64,000 nucleotides of DNA from Temnopleurus reevesii (taxonomy: Eukaryota > Echinodermata > Echinoidea > Temnopleuroida > Temnopleuridae). The notes under the pieces are model-generated. The model was not told the DNA's origin. It searched no databases and saw nothing but the letters and a program-made list of their open reading frames with translations. Of this stretch, positions 36,390-50,268 are shown in pieces (the first letter of the stretch is position 1; each line of letters begins with the position of its first letter). The DNA lies in assembly GCA_036244855.1 (NCBI GenBank), contig BQKZ01000436.1, positions 57,148-121,147 on the forward strand. Reading direction: 5' to 3'. A program made the position numbers and the translations under genes.

Positions 36390-36900
36390 CAATGAAATAG
36401 TGCATGTATTTCTTATCTTTCCATCACTGTTTGTAAGGTGTAAAATCCAAATGATAAGTCTTGATTTTAGCCAAGTGCACTATATATTGATGTGAAATTT
36501 CTTTCCAAAGGTTCTGAAATTAAATAGTGCATATACTTTTCATAATCTCTATCCTTGTCTATAAGGTGTAAAATATAAATAATTAGTCTTGATTTGAGCC
36601 TAGTGCATTATATTTCAATATAGAATACCTGTTCCAAAGATTCTGAAATAAAATAGTGTATATACATGTACGTGTTATATCTCCATCTTCTATAAGGTGT
36701 AAAATTCAAATAATTAGTCTTAATTTGAGCTTTGTGCTTTACATGTATATATTGACATGGAATATCTGTTCCAAATTTTCTGAAATAAAATAGTGCATAT
36801 ACTTCCTATTTCTTGTCTGTTAGGTGTAAAATCGAAATAATAAGTCTTGATTTGAGCCTAGTGCAATATATATTGATACAGAGATCTGTAATAACCAGTT
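36390..36900. repeat. Four-copy satellite-like array, ~127-137 bp units
   Basis: AAATAGTGCA (or AAATAGTGTA) recurs at 36395, 36522, 36651 and 36788. Each unit also has TAAGGTGTAAAAT, AGTCTTGATTTGAGCC-like and TTCTGAAAT blocks. Copies are diverged, so the array is not recent. Confidence 0.85.
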
Positions 36901-39180
36901 GTGACGAGCTCAAGACGAACAAATATGAGAATTTTGATCAATCATGACTGCTGTTTTCTTCTGTCCCCTCCATGATCAATCTCCCCTTTACTTGCAACTA
37001 CATGCCTTGATGGTGCATCTATGGTTTTCATATGCGGAATAATTGGAGAAAGTTCTCCGACTGTAGCGTGATGAAGGAGGGCGCTTTATTTGAAAGGATG
37101 GGGCGCTTTATGAGGCCATTTTGTCTCCAAGGTGGTCATGGATTTCTGATTTTTAGATGATTTGCCACCCAATATTAAGCAAAAAAATTGTTTACCTGCC
37201 CTCAACCGACCGACCCTCTGAAAATGGCCCCACTGATTTTGTTTTACTCTTAGCTCAAATTAAGGAAATCATAGTGAGTTATTGATAATCATATAAAATA
37301 GAACCTGTTAAATCATTTCAGATGTTCCTCGGATTTTCACTTCCTTATAAGTCTTATTTTCCTCATGAATTGTGAGAATTGTGTTCAATAAATAATTTTG
37401 AAATAGGAACATTGGTGTATATGCGCTGATTGGGAAGGGGGGCGGAATTGACAGAGTGATCCTCATTATAACTTCTGAATGGAATCATAAATATTTGATT
37501 TCATATACTTGTTTCATACACCAGAAGACCCTCCTTAAACATTGAACATATGTTCAAGATATGTTTGAACAATGTCACAATGCGCCAAAAAGTATGAATC
37601 ACGAATGGTGATAGGAAGCAAATTCACCTTTGTCAAACATTTCAGCGAAGCTCCATAAATACCATCACAATACCGCCACCGGTTCAAACTCCAAATCAAA
37701 AGCATATCTTTTTATCAAATAAATGCGGTTTGCACACATTAACCACAAAGACCCCTTTTCACACTTTCTTCTTCCAAACATAATTTCTCCTTTTATTCTC
37801 CACCGCATGGTCGTGAGAATGGCAAACAGATAGAGGCATTCGTCCATTATGGTAACTTTCAAGTGGTCCCGTTCGAGGGCTTGATTGCACACATTCGACC
37901 ACCTTCGCCATTTTCCCGCTTTTTTTCTCGACAATGATTGACGTATAGAGGGAGCCGTACGTGATGAATGTGCCCACGTGCTTAGACGAGGAATGAGAGT
38001 TTAATTTTATGAATGATTGAATGAATGTTCTCTGGGTGTGTGGTGAGGATTATTACAAATCCAGTGTGGTCGGTGATTATAAATGCCCCCTGTTTGATTA
38101 TACGAGCAAATCTAAATCTGCTTTTGAGATCACAAAACTATTTTCATTCTTAATTTGCTAAAGATGATATAGTAATTATGTATACATTTGAAAAATTAAT
38201 GTCTTAATGAGTTGAGGTGAATACCATCCATTATGGAATGGAAATACATTTAATGTTCTCACTGATTGATAGATGAGCAGCAAAGTTCATTCGGTAATTC
38301 AAGTTTATAGATTCTAAAGTACATGAAGAAAGGCAATTATTGCCACAGAGTATTGAGAATTGCCACAGAGAATAACTGTGAAATGAAGAGGGTTGGGTTT
38401 AAACCGCAAAATACAAAATTTTACCAATTTTCCTGCCTGAAAAAAATACTCAATCTCGTAAGCACCTTTTAAATCATTCAATATAGACAATGGTTATGAA
38501 TTTTTTTAACCAAAACTTTTGTCATTTTCTGTAATTTTGTTTTAAAATTTATAATATACACGTTTAAAACACTGTTATAAAATCATTGAACATTCTGCAA
38601 GAGTGTAGTTTATCTGTACGATGTGATTACAGATACCTGCGAGATTACGTTTCTTATTCATGCGTTATCTACTCTAAACGATCAATCTCGCACTGTTGTC
38701 GAGAGTAAAGAATCTTCTAATGTCCAATCTCCCATGTAACCCAATTCCATACTGCCATGATGTCTTCGTCTCGCTACCTGAATACCGCCATCCCACACCG
38801 CTTAGCTCGCGGAACACGCTGCATATTTTCTTGCCACTTGCGCCGGTGCTACGACACCGCTTATCAAAAGCCATTCAGCTAAATTGGGTCGTTTCATTAA
38901 CGATTCTTTCATCGTCTTGACAATGCTGACATTGGGTATTGTCGGCACGAGACCTGGGTTCGTTTAGCCGTTAAACCACTAAAGACCCCCACCATTCAAG
39001 ATCCTTGTCGATCTGTTGTGACCGTGTGCAGCTATGGCTATGAGAACAATGGATGAAAGAGAACGGAGCATGACGAATAATCTTTATTGTGGTATTGGCA
39101 ATAACTCGCGACCATATGCTGCATGTCTAGACAATTCTTCGGCTTGTTTTCTCCCTCATTTTTCCCCTTTGATAGTGATT
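36901..39180. other. Intron with GC-richer islands at ~37660-38000 and ~38640-39120
   Basis: The islands contain overlapping open frames on both strands but no recognisable domain. No strong splice-bounded exon was found. Confidence 0.35.
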
Positions 39181-39182
39181 TT

Positions 39183-39640
39183 TAGGTGGTGAAAAGCTTC
39201 CTTTAGTTATATTCATAGCTGCACCCTTCTAAAGATGTTTTATTCTGTAGAAGTATTACCTGGGCAAATCATATTGAATATGATATTGACTGCTCTTGGA
39301 TGAAATAATGTAGGTATTGGTGCATAATTGAGTCAATTTCTTTTCAATGTCCATTTTGATAATGATATTTTAATAGCTCTTGATACATGATTTTATAGAA
39401 ATTTCTAGGTGGTGAAAGGCTTCTTTTGGTGATTCCATTGCTGTACCTTTCCAAAGATGTCTTATTCTGTAGAAGTATTACCTGGGCAAATCATATTGAA
39501 TATACTATTGACTGCAGCTTGATGATGATGATGTGTTGGGCTCCTGTATTTCCTGTGTGGGAAGGATATATTCATGCATATCTGACTGAATATCTTTTCA
39601 ATTTCCATTTAAATAATGCTACTTAAATAGCACTTGGTAT
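39183..39640. repeat. Two-copy local tandem duplication, ~228 bp period
   Basis: TTCTGTAGAAGTATTACCTG at 39244 recurs at 39472, and TAGGTGGTGAAA recurs at 39184 and 39409. Confidence 0.75.
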
Positions 39641-39754
39641 AAGACTTGAGCACGTTTATGATAAATACACAAGGAGAATAAGTATCATGTCTCAGGTGAT
39701 TATAATTTAAATCTTTTTCATCCTCACAAAAAGGACGTAAGTGCCTGCCACACT

Positions 39755-40103
39755 CTCATCATCATCATCATCATGCTTACCGTCCTCAATGTCATGATTA
39801 TTAATTGTATCATCATCACTGTTATAACCATCATCACCATAAGCATCTTAACCATCATCACCCAATAATCATCACTATCAACAACATCATCATCATCACT
39901 ATCATCATCATCGTCATCATCATTACCATCATCGTCACCATTATCATCATCAACACCACCATCACTATCATTATCAGCATCATCATCATTATCGTCACCA
40001 TCATCATCATCAACACCACCATCTCTATCATTATCAGCATCATCATTTTTTTTCATCATCCTCATCATCATTGTCATCGTCATCATCATCATAACTGCAT
40101 CAT
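39755..40103. repeat. (ATC)n imperfect trinucleotide array
   Basis: ATC/CAT triplets with interspersed ACC and GTC units. The Met/Val/Asp-rich and His/Ile-rich open frames on either strand are translations of the repeat. Confidence 0.9.
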
Positions 40104-40149
40104 CACCAGCTATATTTTACTCATTCCAAATATCTCCAATCCTCTCCCT

Positions 40150-40430
40150 GATTTATGTTAAATCCATTCGTCATGCAGAGGAACTCCGCCGCGAAGCCAA
40201 GACGAAAAGGCCGAGATGGCAGGAAAGATGTTTGCTAGGTGTGCCACCTGGGAGTCCCGTGAATATTCCGCACCCGTTGTCAAGGATTGTTTCTCACCGT
40301 TGCCGTGGCAACACTGTACATCCCACCCCCTCATCCACTCTCCTCCGCGCTGGCTGCAACACCAACGCAGCAGCCTGATCTACTTTGCATCTCACCTAGG
40401 CAAGCCAACGACCAGTTTGAGCCACCCTCG
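40150..40430. other. GC-rich intronic island with RFX-type palindrome
   Basis: Markedly more GC-rich than its surroundings. It begins after GTCATGCAG, a possible acceptor ending ~40178. A short frame from there ends GRDGRKDVC before a stop, and an ATG frame at 40216 runs 102 codons. Neither is recognised. The island also holds an X-box (40299-40312), favouring a regulatory role. Confidence 0.3.
40299..40312. promoter_or_regulatory. RFX X-box palindrome
   Basis: GTTGCCGTGGCAAC is a full match to two RFX half-sites (GTTGCC / GGCAAC) with 2-bp spacing. RFX factors bind such sites, notably in ciliary gene promoters. The target gene here is unknown. Confidence 0.45.
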
Positions 40431-40887
40431 GAAAAAATTAGGATGGAAAAAAAAGAGGATTCCATTTTCTCCTTTGGGATCAGGGTATGGAAAGAGAAGA
40501 GGAATTTTACCTGGATTAGATTAACTGATTAAGAGATACATATCAAAGCCTGACATAGGCATGCCTGAGCAGACATATAGTAATGTCTCTTGAATATGAA
40601 TCAGAAAGAAACTTTATATGCAGAAAAGAAGTCTATAACATATCACAAGTGACAAAAATTAATTATCTTATATTCTGAAGTAACTACATATATAAGGTTG
40701 TCTGATATATCAAGGTAGCTGATGTATGTTAACAATGTATTTTTTTTCTGGTCCCAGGTCTTGCATTTGCCTGTTTTTACACTAGATTTAATGTCATTTT
40801 CTTGATATATGAAGGTAATTTTCCTGGTCATAGCTCTTAATATTCATATTTGAGACGTGATGTGATGATTTCTTTTTCTGTAACTTA

Positions 40888-41063
40888 GGGGGTTTTGCTC
40901 AAAGGTTGCAATTAATCGTAAGTTGCAGTTGATCAGAACGCACCAATCAAAATCATTGTTTTATGCGCGTCTTGTAAAATGCGCACATCGCGCCCGAATG
41001 AAAATGCGCATTACAATTTGAAAAGTTGCAGTTGATTTGCAGTTGATTTTGAGCAACACCCCC
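40888..41063. mobile_element. MITE family M1, well-preserved copy (176 bp)
   Basis: The terminal repeats GGGGGTTTTGCTCAAAG and TTTTGAGCAACACCCCC are flanked by TTA on both sides (40885-40887 and 41064-41066). It is near-colinear with the copy at 28188. Confidence 0.8.
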
Positions 41064-42699
41064 TTAGTGTAAAAAGGTAAATTTGATTGTCTCAAGGAAC
41101 TCCTCATACTTGGTATGCAGTATACAAATATGGAATCATTGCAGAAATTACCATATTTGCAATCTGTAAGCTCATTCTTCTTGCAGTAAAAGTGGGTCAT
41201 TACAAATTGATACAAGCTAAATTGCCTATAAGGACCACTTTTGGATATCTTCACAAAAATGTATTTTTCATATCTGAGAGATTAATATAAGAACATGATT
41301 TAGGGCAGGCAAACAGACAGTAATGATGTAAGGAGGAAGAGAAGAAATTGTCATTTTAATGAGAATATTCTGAAGGAGAAAAATAAAAGATAAAAGCATG
41401 TAAAATGGAGATGTCTTATTGAATAGATGTCGGAGCAGAAAGTGAAGAAGTTTGTGAATCATGGCTTCGAGATGGATGCCAATTATTGCAAATTATTTCC
41501 AGGATTAATTTTTGAGAAGTAGCAATGAACCACCGCCCTGAATTCTTGCTGATTTGCATGTTTCTCATGAATAATTTGGCTCACGAATCTCAGAGCTTGA
41601 GTATTCTCGATCGGAATGAAGGAGCCCTTGATAATACACATTTATCGCTGTGATATTGATAGCCTCCGCTTGCAGACCCTAATTTAGAATAATGAAATCA
41701 GAGTTATTACTTTATTCTTACTCACATACTAACATAGCTCTTGAGACATTGAGACACAAGATATTTCTTGCAAGCAATCGCAGCGGTAGTCAAACATTTT
41801 TATTTAATTTTGAATCCCACAAATTTCCTGTGTCCAAAAGAAAGCTTGCAAAAATCTTTCCAAATATTTGTCTGGGGGACGTTTCTTGCCAGAGATAAAT
41901 CAATTATAGTTGCCACATCACTCAATTATTGAAATTCGTAAAAAAAAAAATTTCATGCAAGATGATCATTGTGGTTTACGATACAGTTTTTAGTTTGCAA
42001 CAAATGACAACAGTCTGATGGTTTTTTGTTAAATTACTTAGTGCTATTTAAAATAGTTTGGCTGTCGCCTCAAGCAAGATAAAGATTTTTTTAATATTGG
42101 ATAACATAAGATGTGAGTACAAATCATTTTGTGGTGATCTTTTGGCTATAAAAAATTTGCTATCAATGTTGAAACATTTATTCTTTGTGGTAAATTTTGA
42201 GCTTCGCTCTTTCAAGAAGACTATACTTTTGTGATAATTTATCACATATGAAGAAACCATTAGCATTTCATGTTCCTTGTTCTTATGTATGCTAAAGTAT
42301 TACCACGCTCTTACTTCATAGCCTGGGGTAGAGAACAATTTTAGGTGATCGGCACACAATGCTATGAAAAGGCTATAGCGTAGTCCCACATGGAGAAAAA
42401 CATGCAGGGTTTTTGTCACAATATTGGCAGACCCTAGATCCAGACACAGCTGAGGTGCCAAACATTTCAAAGGGAATTGATGATGGGGGTGGAGGTGATG
42501 AAAGGAATCGACTTTGAATGGCCCATTAGCAGCCAAAGCAATTGTTCAAATACGGTCCCTTTTGATTTCTCTTTATACACTTCATGCTTTTGTTAAAGCG
42601 ATGCGTCATATCATATTTCATGCTTCCAAACAGGTTTTGTCCCTTTTTATAGGGTATATTGCCAGCCTGTTTGAATTAAATATGTTAAGCTTACTTACT
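41064..42699. other. AT-rich intron sequence
   Basis: No supported feature. Confidence 0.4.
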
Positions 42700-42702
42700 T
42701 AG

Positions 42703-43640
42703 TGAAAATTTGATTTGTAAGGGGTATAAAACAATAAACTAGAAAGAGATGACTTTAAAAATTATTTGACTTTGGTGATTATTTGGTCCGCTCATATAAA
42801 TGCCCGCGTAATAAAAAGGCACGCATCTAAAATGCGCGTTGTGTTTATGGCCAAATACGCGCTGGTCAAACTCTGTGACTTGTCTATGCATGGGACTAAG
42901 GAAGCTTTTGCGACGATAATTTCTTGCTCATGTATCTAAGAATCGGGCAAAAAATCGTAGGTTTTTACAAATACTAACGATTTTATGCTATTTCATATTA
43001 ATCTATAGAATTTATGTGACATTAGTAAGTAAAAGATACAGCAATAAAAGTTGATAATTGTCCTTTATTTGCTCGGCAAAGAGCAGTGCGTGCCTTTAAA
43101 TATGTTCCAAAAACTACGGCAGTTTGCAAGACGTTGTCGCAAACTGTTCCTCGTAGATATTTGTGGTGCTTTTTTCTGCTCAATTTTTATTTCCAGATAA
43201 TCTTCAGAATATTCTCTTTCGAGTGATACCAGATGTTGTTATTAAAGGATGGTTTTTTTATGGTTTTATATTCGCTCAGAAATGAGGTGCGGGCCATTAT
43301 AGACTTCCATCATACTGTAATTAGCAATGGTCGTTACCAAAGTACAGTGCGTCTCATAATAACCTTCTTGGTACATCCTCCTGTCATGCGGTCCTACTTC
43401 CATATGACTTGCTGAAAATTTGTCTCATTAGGGGTAAAAACAATAGACTGTAAAGAGTAGACTTGAAAAATCATTCGACTTAGGTGATTATTTACCCTTA
43501 TTGGAAGTTGATTTAGGAATGGTAGACTGTAATTTGCAATAGTTATTACAAAAGTACTGTGCATTTCTCAATGACTTTCTCTATATATCCGATTTGATTT
43601 CATTTCATTTGTCACAAATGCGAGGAAAGACCATTACAAG
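42703..43640. repeat. Interspersed duplicated blocks
   Basis: GAAAATTTG followed by AGGGGTATAAAACAATA, then ATTTGACTTTGGTGATTATT (42703-42785) recurs in diverged form at 43413-43493. A second pair, ACCAAAGTACAGTGCGTCTC (~43336) and ACAAAAGTACTGTGCATTTC (~43548), lies within the same stretch. Confidence 0.55.
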
Positions 43641-46180
43641 GATAGCCCATTAAAGTTGACGGCTTATTTCCAATGGGGTCCTCCTATCATTTTTTTATTC
43701 ATTTTATGTATTCAATCACATGTTTTATTTCAGTAGGGTAACTCCATCAGTGATTGAACCATTCTTGTAGTCCTGCATCCATAGAACAAAAAATGATGGA
43801 CGTAGATGATGGTTGCTCAGCGTGATGTCTTCATCGTTATGTTCTACGGAGCTATTCCAACCATATCGTTGTAACCGTACATCCCATCCGCCCCTTTCTT
43901 GTTCATGTCAATCAAACTTATGTCTTTATAATGTCAGAGATCATTTATGACATAAGACTTAAGGTGTGGCACTGGCAGTCAATGAGTGTTGTATCTAGTA
44001 AATAGAAGAGACAAAAAATTGTTTCATAGCCTAAGAATGTCATGGGTTTAAAAAGAATAATACAGATCGGTCTAATAAACTTTTCCTCATGAATCTCTTT
44101 TTAGAAAACACATATCATCTAGAAAATAAGATTAAGAATGGAGTAGAATGGAATAGAAAAGGGAAAGACAATAGAACAAATTGTATGAGATATATCTTTG
44201 TAAGAGAAATTAAAATTAGTTTTTTTTTTCATTTTGAATGTAAATAAATGCCTCAATTGAGGTAAAAAAAAAAGAATCATCTAGAAAATAAGACTAACAA
44301 TGGAATGAAAAGCCAAAGAACATCTGAAAAGTATGTTAGCTATTTTTCTTGGCAGTATACCTCTATTGCAGTTGGTGAAATTCATGTATTCAGTCTTACA
44401 CTACCAGCAGGACATGCTGACTTTCATGTAGGCCTACCTGTTCCATTTTCCCAGATACCTCAAACTGGTCTTTCATTTTCTTTTTTTTTCGGGNNNNNNN
44501 NGGGGGGGGGGGTGTTATTCTGCATTATCATTGTGGTTACATCCCAATCCCACCTTCTCCTTTTCCTTCTTCATTCCTCGCTGATTAAAGCGTTTTGGTA
44601 AACAAGACGAAAGATAGAACGCATCGCCATCAGCGATTCCTCGAAAACAGGTCTTTTACACCGAGATATCGTCTCCAGAGCTCCTTTTTTCCCTCCTGAA
44701 AGAGAAGATAATTTTACAAGAAAAATCCTCACCTGGTTCAGATTAGTTTGCTCGCTGTTTCATTTTTTTTCCTCTCCTGCTCTCCATCTCATTTTCCATT
44801 TTTCACCTCATTTTCGAGAGTTCCCCGGGAACGGAGATACGTCTGGGATCGCAAGCTGCCCGATATTGGCTTCCTTCGGGGCCCCGGGGGCATCTGAAAT
44901 TCATCATTTGCGAGTGAAAAGCGAGGGGAGAAACGAGACTTTCAATGCAAATATGATTATTTCCCAAACCAGGTTGATTCAGTATTGCTATTGCTATTCA
45001 GTGGCTGGAATTTATTTTACACTCACTTTCTAATCTCGATAAATTAACAGGATATTTCTGGGGTCAGGTGGAATTGGAATTCCCGGAAATACTGAATTTT
45101 TATATATTTTTTAATTTAAAAAAGAAAAAGCCTGATATTTCTTACGGGTTCATAAAGAAATTTTTAGTCTATATTCAAGCTTTTGTTATTTTTATTAAGT
45201 TATTTTTTTAACCTTTACATGAAAAACAAGTGTAATTGTGATGGCTACTCATCTCATACTTTTGTTTTATTTTCCGTCATAAAAAGATACATTTAAAAGT
45301 ATTACACAGTAACATACTATTACCCAGCGATATTTAAAAACATTGTGCTTTTCAGGCGTATTAGATTCTGATAATAAAGAATAAACAGAATAAAGCATTC
45401 AACAGAGTTCTCAAATCTACAAGATTGAAATTTTGCAAAGTTTGGACTTGAATATTTTACTTTTGAAGACCCAATACTTCAATGTTCAAGGGTTTATCAT
45501 GTACCTTTCTCAACAAGAGTTATTCTGTTGTCCTTACTTTCAGCACTGTCAACTAAGATTTTATCATATTCAAATGTTATGGATTGAAAATAGGGATAAT
45601 CTTAATCTTAATCATAATCTTATTCCCAATATCTAATTTGGTAAGAGTTTGACGTTTTCAAATGTAGTGTATTGAAAATAGGGATAATATTATTCCTAAC
45701 TTAATAAGTGGAAACATGAACATAACATGACTATTATTGTAATGTCTAGACAGATAATATTATTCATCAAAAGATGATAACTGCAATGTCATATTTTATC
45801 ATGATTATCAGTTATAATTTTTCTTTGTTCGAACCTTCATGACGAATGTATCATTCTTTCTTTCATGCATCATTTTTTTCTTTCGTGAGTCACCTATCTC
45901 ACAGATTGTTTCCATCAATTAAAACACAGGAGGGATGATAGATACAATGTAAGGATTGAAATAACAGAGGGCAGTGTTGTGGAAATCAGATTTGTTCTGA
46001 CTGAAAATGGGTTTATGCTTTCATCTCTCTTCCTTGGTGATTTGTATTCTTATTCCACCTGTGCTCGTTTTTGTCATTTTGAATGCTGGACTCCCCAATA
46101 ACAGTACTTGTTGTAATTACACCATTTATTTCTACTAGGTATTGGTCAATTCTTGTTGCTCACTTTTTTTTTACCACCAC
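43641..46180. other. Intron sequence with one small gap
   Basis: Nothing supportable as a gene. The 44580-44960 part is GC-richer and unique. Ns at 44494-44501 sit in a G homopolymer. Confidence 0.35.
44494..44501. other. Assembly gap (8 N) in poly-G
   Basis: Eight N bases flanked by G runs, so the homopolymer length is unresolved. The ORF reading through it is not meaningful. Confidence 0.95.
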
Positions 46181-46203
46181 ACTATTTAGGCCTACTCTCA
46201 ATA

Positions 46204-46710
46204 TCTCTCTCTCTCTCTTTTCCTCGATTATTATATTCAGCTTCTCTAATTTTGTCTTTCTAGCTCTGCCCCGCTCTCACTCGCATTTCTCTTTTTTTCT
46301 CTCTCTCTTTTGCTTTCTTGGCCTCTCATGCTCTTCATCCATTTCTATCTCTTTTGTATCTGTGTATATCTATCTTTCAACTGCCACTGTCTCTCTGTCA
46401 AATCTCTTCATCTCTTTCTCTCTGTCTCTCTGTCTGTCTCTCTCTCTCTCTCTCTTTCTCTGTCCATCCTTTCTCTTTCTCTTTTCCTCTCTTTATCTTT
46501 TCCTCTTTCCATTTTTCCATTTCGTCTTCCCTTTCTCTTTCCCTTTCCTTTTCTCTTTCTCTTTCTTTTTCCCTTTCTCTTTCCCTATCTCTTTCCACTT
46601 CTATCTCTCTCTCTCTCTCTCTCTATCCACCTATCTTTCACTTTTCCTTTCTCTTGTTTTCTTCCCTCATTCCCTCCCCTGTCTCCCTCTTTCCCCCTCT
46701 TTCTCTTTAA
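46204..46710. repeat. Polypyrimidine (CT/CTTT)n tract
   Basis: A ~500-bp C/T-rich, strand-asymmetric tract with CTCTCT and CTTTTTCCC-like units. The 220-codon Ser/Leu/Phe frame and its minus-strand Arg/Glu counterpart are artefacts. Confidence 0.85.
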
Positions 46711-47189
46711 TTAGTCTCACTCACTTATCAATTAGATACATTTAGAAGAAGATCAATCGGTTTGATAAAAACACAAGTAGTGTGAAGTTCACAGAACGAT
46801 TACTAATTCAGTGAGTCAGGTCTCTACAACATGACTAATAAGACAATTTTTGATGCAGAATTACAGAATATCGGAAAAAGTTGTCTGTCAAGCATCACAT
46901 AGTTAATAAAAAGATAAGTTTAAGGTGAAGCTATTGCATCTTCATAAAAGCTTGTGAGATGACAATAAATGCATACTTGTGCTCTTTAGCATGAGGATTT
47001 AACAAAAAGAAATCGTAACTTTGATACACATATCAGTTTATCAGACATCTTAAGAAAAATGCTCCATCAGTTAAATTTAAACTGATTGTTATAAAGTCTT
47101 CACAGTATAATCTGTTCTGTCAGAAAAGAGTGATCAACCATAAATGAACAAATAAATGGGTGAATAAGCAAATTAATAGAGACATTCTC

Positions 47190-47870
47190 AGACATTTTCT
47201 ATAATTTCTAGAATCAATGAAATTTGAAAATTTGGAAGCTCATTTATTTTTCTCTCAAACCCTTCTTAGATTTTTGTTGTTTTAGAGTACAAAAAGATAT
47301 AAGAGATAGAGGTTAAGGCCTTGAATATATGGGATTAGTTCCTGAGCAATGACATAATAATTATGCATACCTCACAGAAACTCATGAAAATGTCAATGAT
47401 ACAAAATGATATTTTGATAAAGAAATACTGAAAAAAATGTCAAGAAGTCGCAGTGAGTTGACAGTCATTTGACTGTAGTACCAGCATGGTAAAGTATGGT
47501 CCGTTAGCCGGTTAGTGGACCAGTTAATGAGTAGGTATGCCTCTACCCATCCTCTCTCTCAGACATCTTCAATCCTGGTTATGTTATGCATGAACGACCC
47601 TTGACATGGGAGCTAGTCTTCAGATCTAGACATTTTCTATAAAAAATTTCCTATAATTCCTAGGATTAAATAACTTTGAAAATTTGTAGCTCATCTATTT
47701 TTTTTTATCTTGAACCCTTCTTCAATACTGGTTACGTTATGCATGAACGACCCTTGACATGGGAGCTAGTCTTTACATCTAGACATTTGCTATAATTTGA
47801 GGGAATTAGTGATATTGCAAATTTGGAGCCTATTAATTTTTTATCTTGAACCTTTTTTATGCCTTCGCCA
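47190..47870. repeat. Local tandem duplication, ~152 bp period
   Basis: TATGCATGAACGACCCTTGA with GGGAGCTAGTCTT occurs near 47584 and 47735. ACATTTTCTATAATTTCTAG-like sequence at ~47193 is a partial third copy. Confidence 0.7.
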
Positions 47871-47989
47871 CTGTAAGGTATTGCGAGAGGCATTATCATA
47901 GATTTTTTGTTGTTGTAAAGTACAGAAAAAAATAAATAACAAAATATGAAAGACAAAATTATCCATATCAAAATTGATGCCTTGTGTTT

Positions 47990-49535
47990 CAATTAGTTAT
48001 GTGTGTGTCCTCGTACTCAAAATCCACCTTAGATATCAGATATTTCTTCAAAATGTAATAAAAGAATCTTCAGATTTAAAAAGTGGGGATGAAAAAAGCC
48101 TTTATAATTTTGTCACACATTGAGATGTTCATTTTTCTATATAATGTTTAATGTAATAGGTTGAAGTCTATTTTCTACTGTGAATAATATTAGACAGATG
48201 ACGGTTGTTAGATATCGAGTTGCCCTAATTAGTTTTATTCATAGCCACAGAAAAGCGACTTTCTGACTGATGGAGTTGCTGATGTATTCGGGAGACGGTT
48301 GGTTGGCATGGCAACGGAATTGAAGATGAGGATGGTTCAGAGATTTGAGATGTTTTTAATCCTCTTTAGTTTCACTTCCATGTGGTTTGATTAGAGTATA
48401 CATCTCAGTTCTAAGAAATGAAGATTTTTCTTACATAAAATTAGGTTGAAGAAGGAGATTGGTTTATATCGTAACCTTGTCTTAACCCATTTCAAACTTA
48501 AAGACATTTTTAACATTGTTTTCATTAAAAAAATTCTCAACTGCCAGATCCTAGAGGTTATCTGAAAGGTTGATGGTGCATATAAACTAAACTGGGAAAA
48601 TATTAGGCTTTAAAATTAATGTTTAGTGCTTGAAACAAGCGAAAAATCTAAAACGTCGCCTCCATAGGCTTTGTACAGGAATTAATGTGTCATCCTTACG
48701 CTTTAATTCAATGTACATAGATATCTTGATCGTGCATGAATAACTTTCTTTATTTTTAGATCCTCTGTTGATTTTTCATCTATGTGAATATATTTATATA
48801 GGACAGACAGCTTGGTTTGAGAATTTTTTAAATTGTGCAACTGCAATGTGTGACAATGTCTTTAAACTGCATGGTCATTGTAAAATGTAATTGGAATCTG
48901 TGGCAATTTGAATTATTTTGTGTAACAGGAGTTTTAACCTGATTCTCTGCCTGTATGACTATAAATCACTAAATAGGAACTATATATGCAGAAAGTGCAG
49001 AAAATACTAGAGATTCTATATCATTAATAGATATTCAAGTTAATAATCTTCAAGTTTCAAGTATGGCAGGGTTACAGAACCATTTCTTGTATATTATTAT
49101 CACCATTCTTGATATATGTAAGTGAGTGTATATGCCCAATTTGCTTTTAACGTATTTGATATTCATGTGTGCTTGTATTCATCTTCTCTTCTTGGAATTC
49201 ACATATCATGGCATTTAATAGTAATTGAGGCCCTGTACGACTGTGCCCCATAGTAATTTCGAGGCTCTACCAGCTAATGCATGTATGCTTGTTGTGTAGA
49301 CATTTCTAATGCAGAATTCATTGAGGAGTAAAACCGACGGATAGGGAGAGCACGGGCTGGATGGGGGGATATCCCGCTAAGAGCCTGGTGATTTTAGCAC
49401 CTTACAAGCTAGATGGAAACAGCTTGATAGGCCAGGTGTAATGATGGATGGAACAAGTGATGTGGGGCGTAGAAGGAGGAGGTACAGAGGAAGGGAGGCG
49501 TAATTTTAGTGAGGTTGCGAGAAAGATGCAACTGA
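47990..49535. other. AT-rich intron sequence
   Basis: No gene is seen. A near-consensus X-box lies at 48302-48315. Confidence 0.4.
48302..48315. promoter_or_regulatory. Near-consensus RFX X-box
   Basis: GTTGGCATGGCAAC differs at one base from the palindrome GTTGCCATGGCAAC. Confidence 0.3.
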
Positions 49536-49712
49536 TTGAAACAGTGTTGTTGGTAGAGAGTTGTAACTGATTGCAAGTTTCGGTTGATCAGAACGTGATG
49601 TTCGTCTTGTAGAAGTGCTGACCATGGCAAATGAAAATGCATGTATCACTTTGCAACTTCTGCAGTTGATTTTCAATTGATAGCAAGCTTCTAGCAACTC
49701 CCCCATAGAAGT
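49536..49712. mobile_element. MITE family M1, diverged copy
   Basis: ACTGATTGCAAGTTTCGGTT, CGTCTTGTAGAAG and the right end CTAGCAACTCCCCC match the family. The left terminal repeat is eroded. Confidence 0.6.
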
Positions 49713-50232
49713 GTAGAGGAAGAGAAACTAGAAGGGAGAAGGACGGGAAGGGTAATGTAGAGACATTGATGGAGTCATGTTGGAAAAAGGAAGGGGGATG
49801 GAAGAGGTTTGCGATTGGTAGGGCAGATATAACAGATAACCCGGCCCCCCCCCCCCCTCTTAAAACGGGCCCCTTCAATACTGGCACCAATATCATCATG
49901 TTGTGGGAGTCAACTCTAAATATTGAAAGCCCTAATACTTGTGCACTATTGATGGCTGTAGTGCATGACAGGGCAGGACGATCAAGAGAAAGTGCCCCTC
50001 CCTCTTCATCTCAGGCTCGTCCCCACCCCACCCCCATTTTTAGACTGGACACCCAAGGATGAAAATATTGACAGCTCGGGATGTTGGTGCCCCCTATCAG
50101 GGGTCGTGAGGGAGCCCAAGGAACAGAGGAATGTTTGACTGACAGCTCCATACTTCTCATAATATTAATATTTATTAGAGAGGGAGACAGAAAATGAGAT
50201 AGAGCAAGATAGAGAAGAAAGAATGAAAAATG

Positions 50233-50267
<35 letters not shown>

Positions 50268-50268
50268 T

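Noticed and set aside
38938..38995. Reversed tRNA-like head
   Set aside because: GACCTGGGTTCG suggests a B box, but the remaining arms cannot be matched convincingly.
39724..40161. Met/Asp- and His/Ile-rich ORFs
   Set aside because: Caused by the ATC trinucleotide repeat.
46083..46745. 220-codon Ser/Leu/Phe-rich ORF resembling a membrane protein
   Set aside because: It is the translation of a CT-rich polypyrimidine tract; hydrophobicity follows from CTT/TCT/TTT codons.
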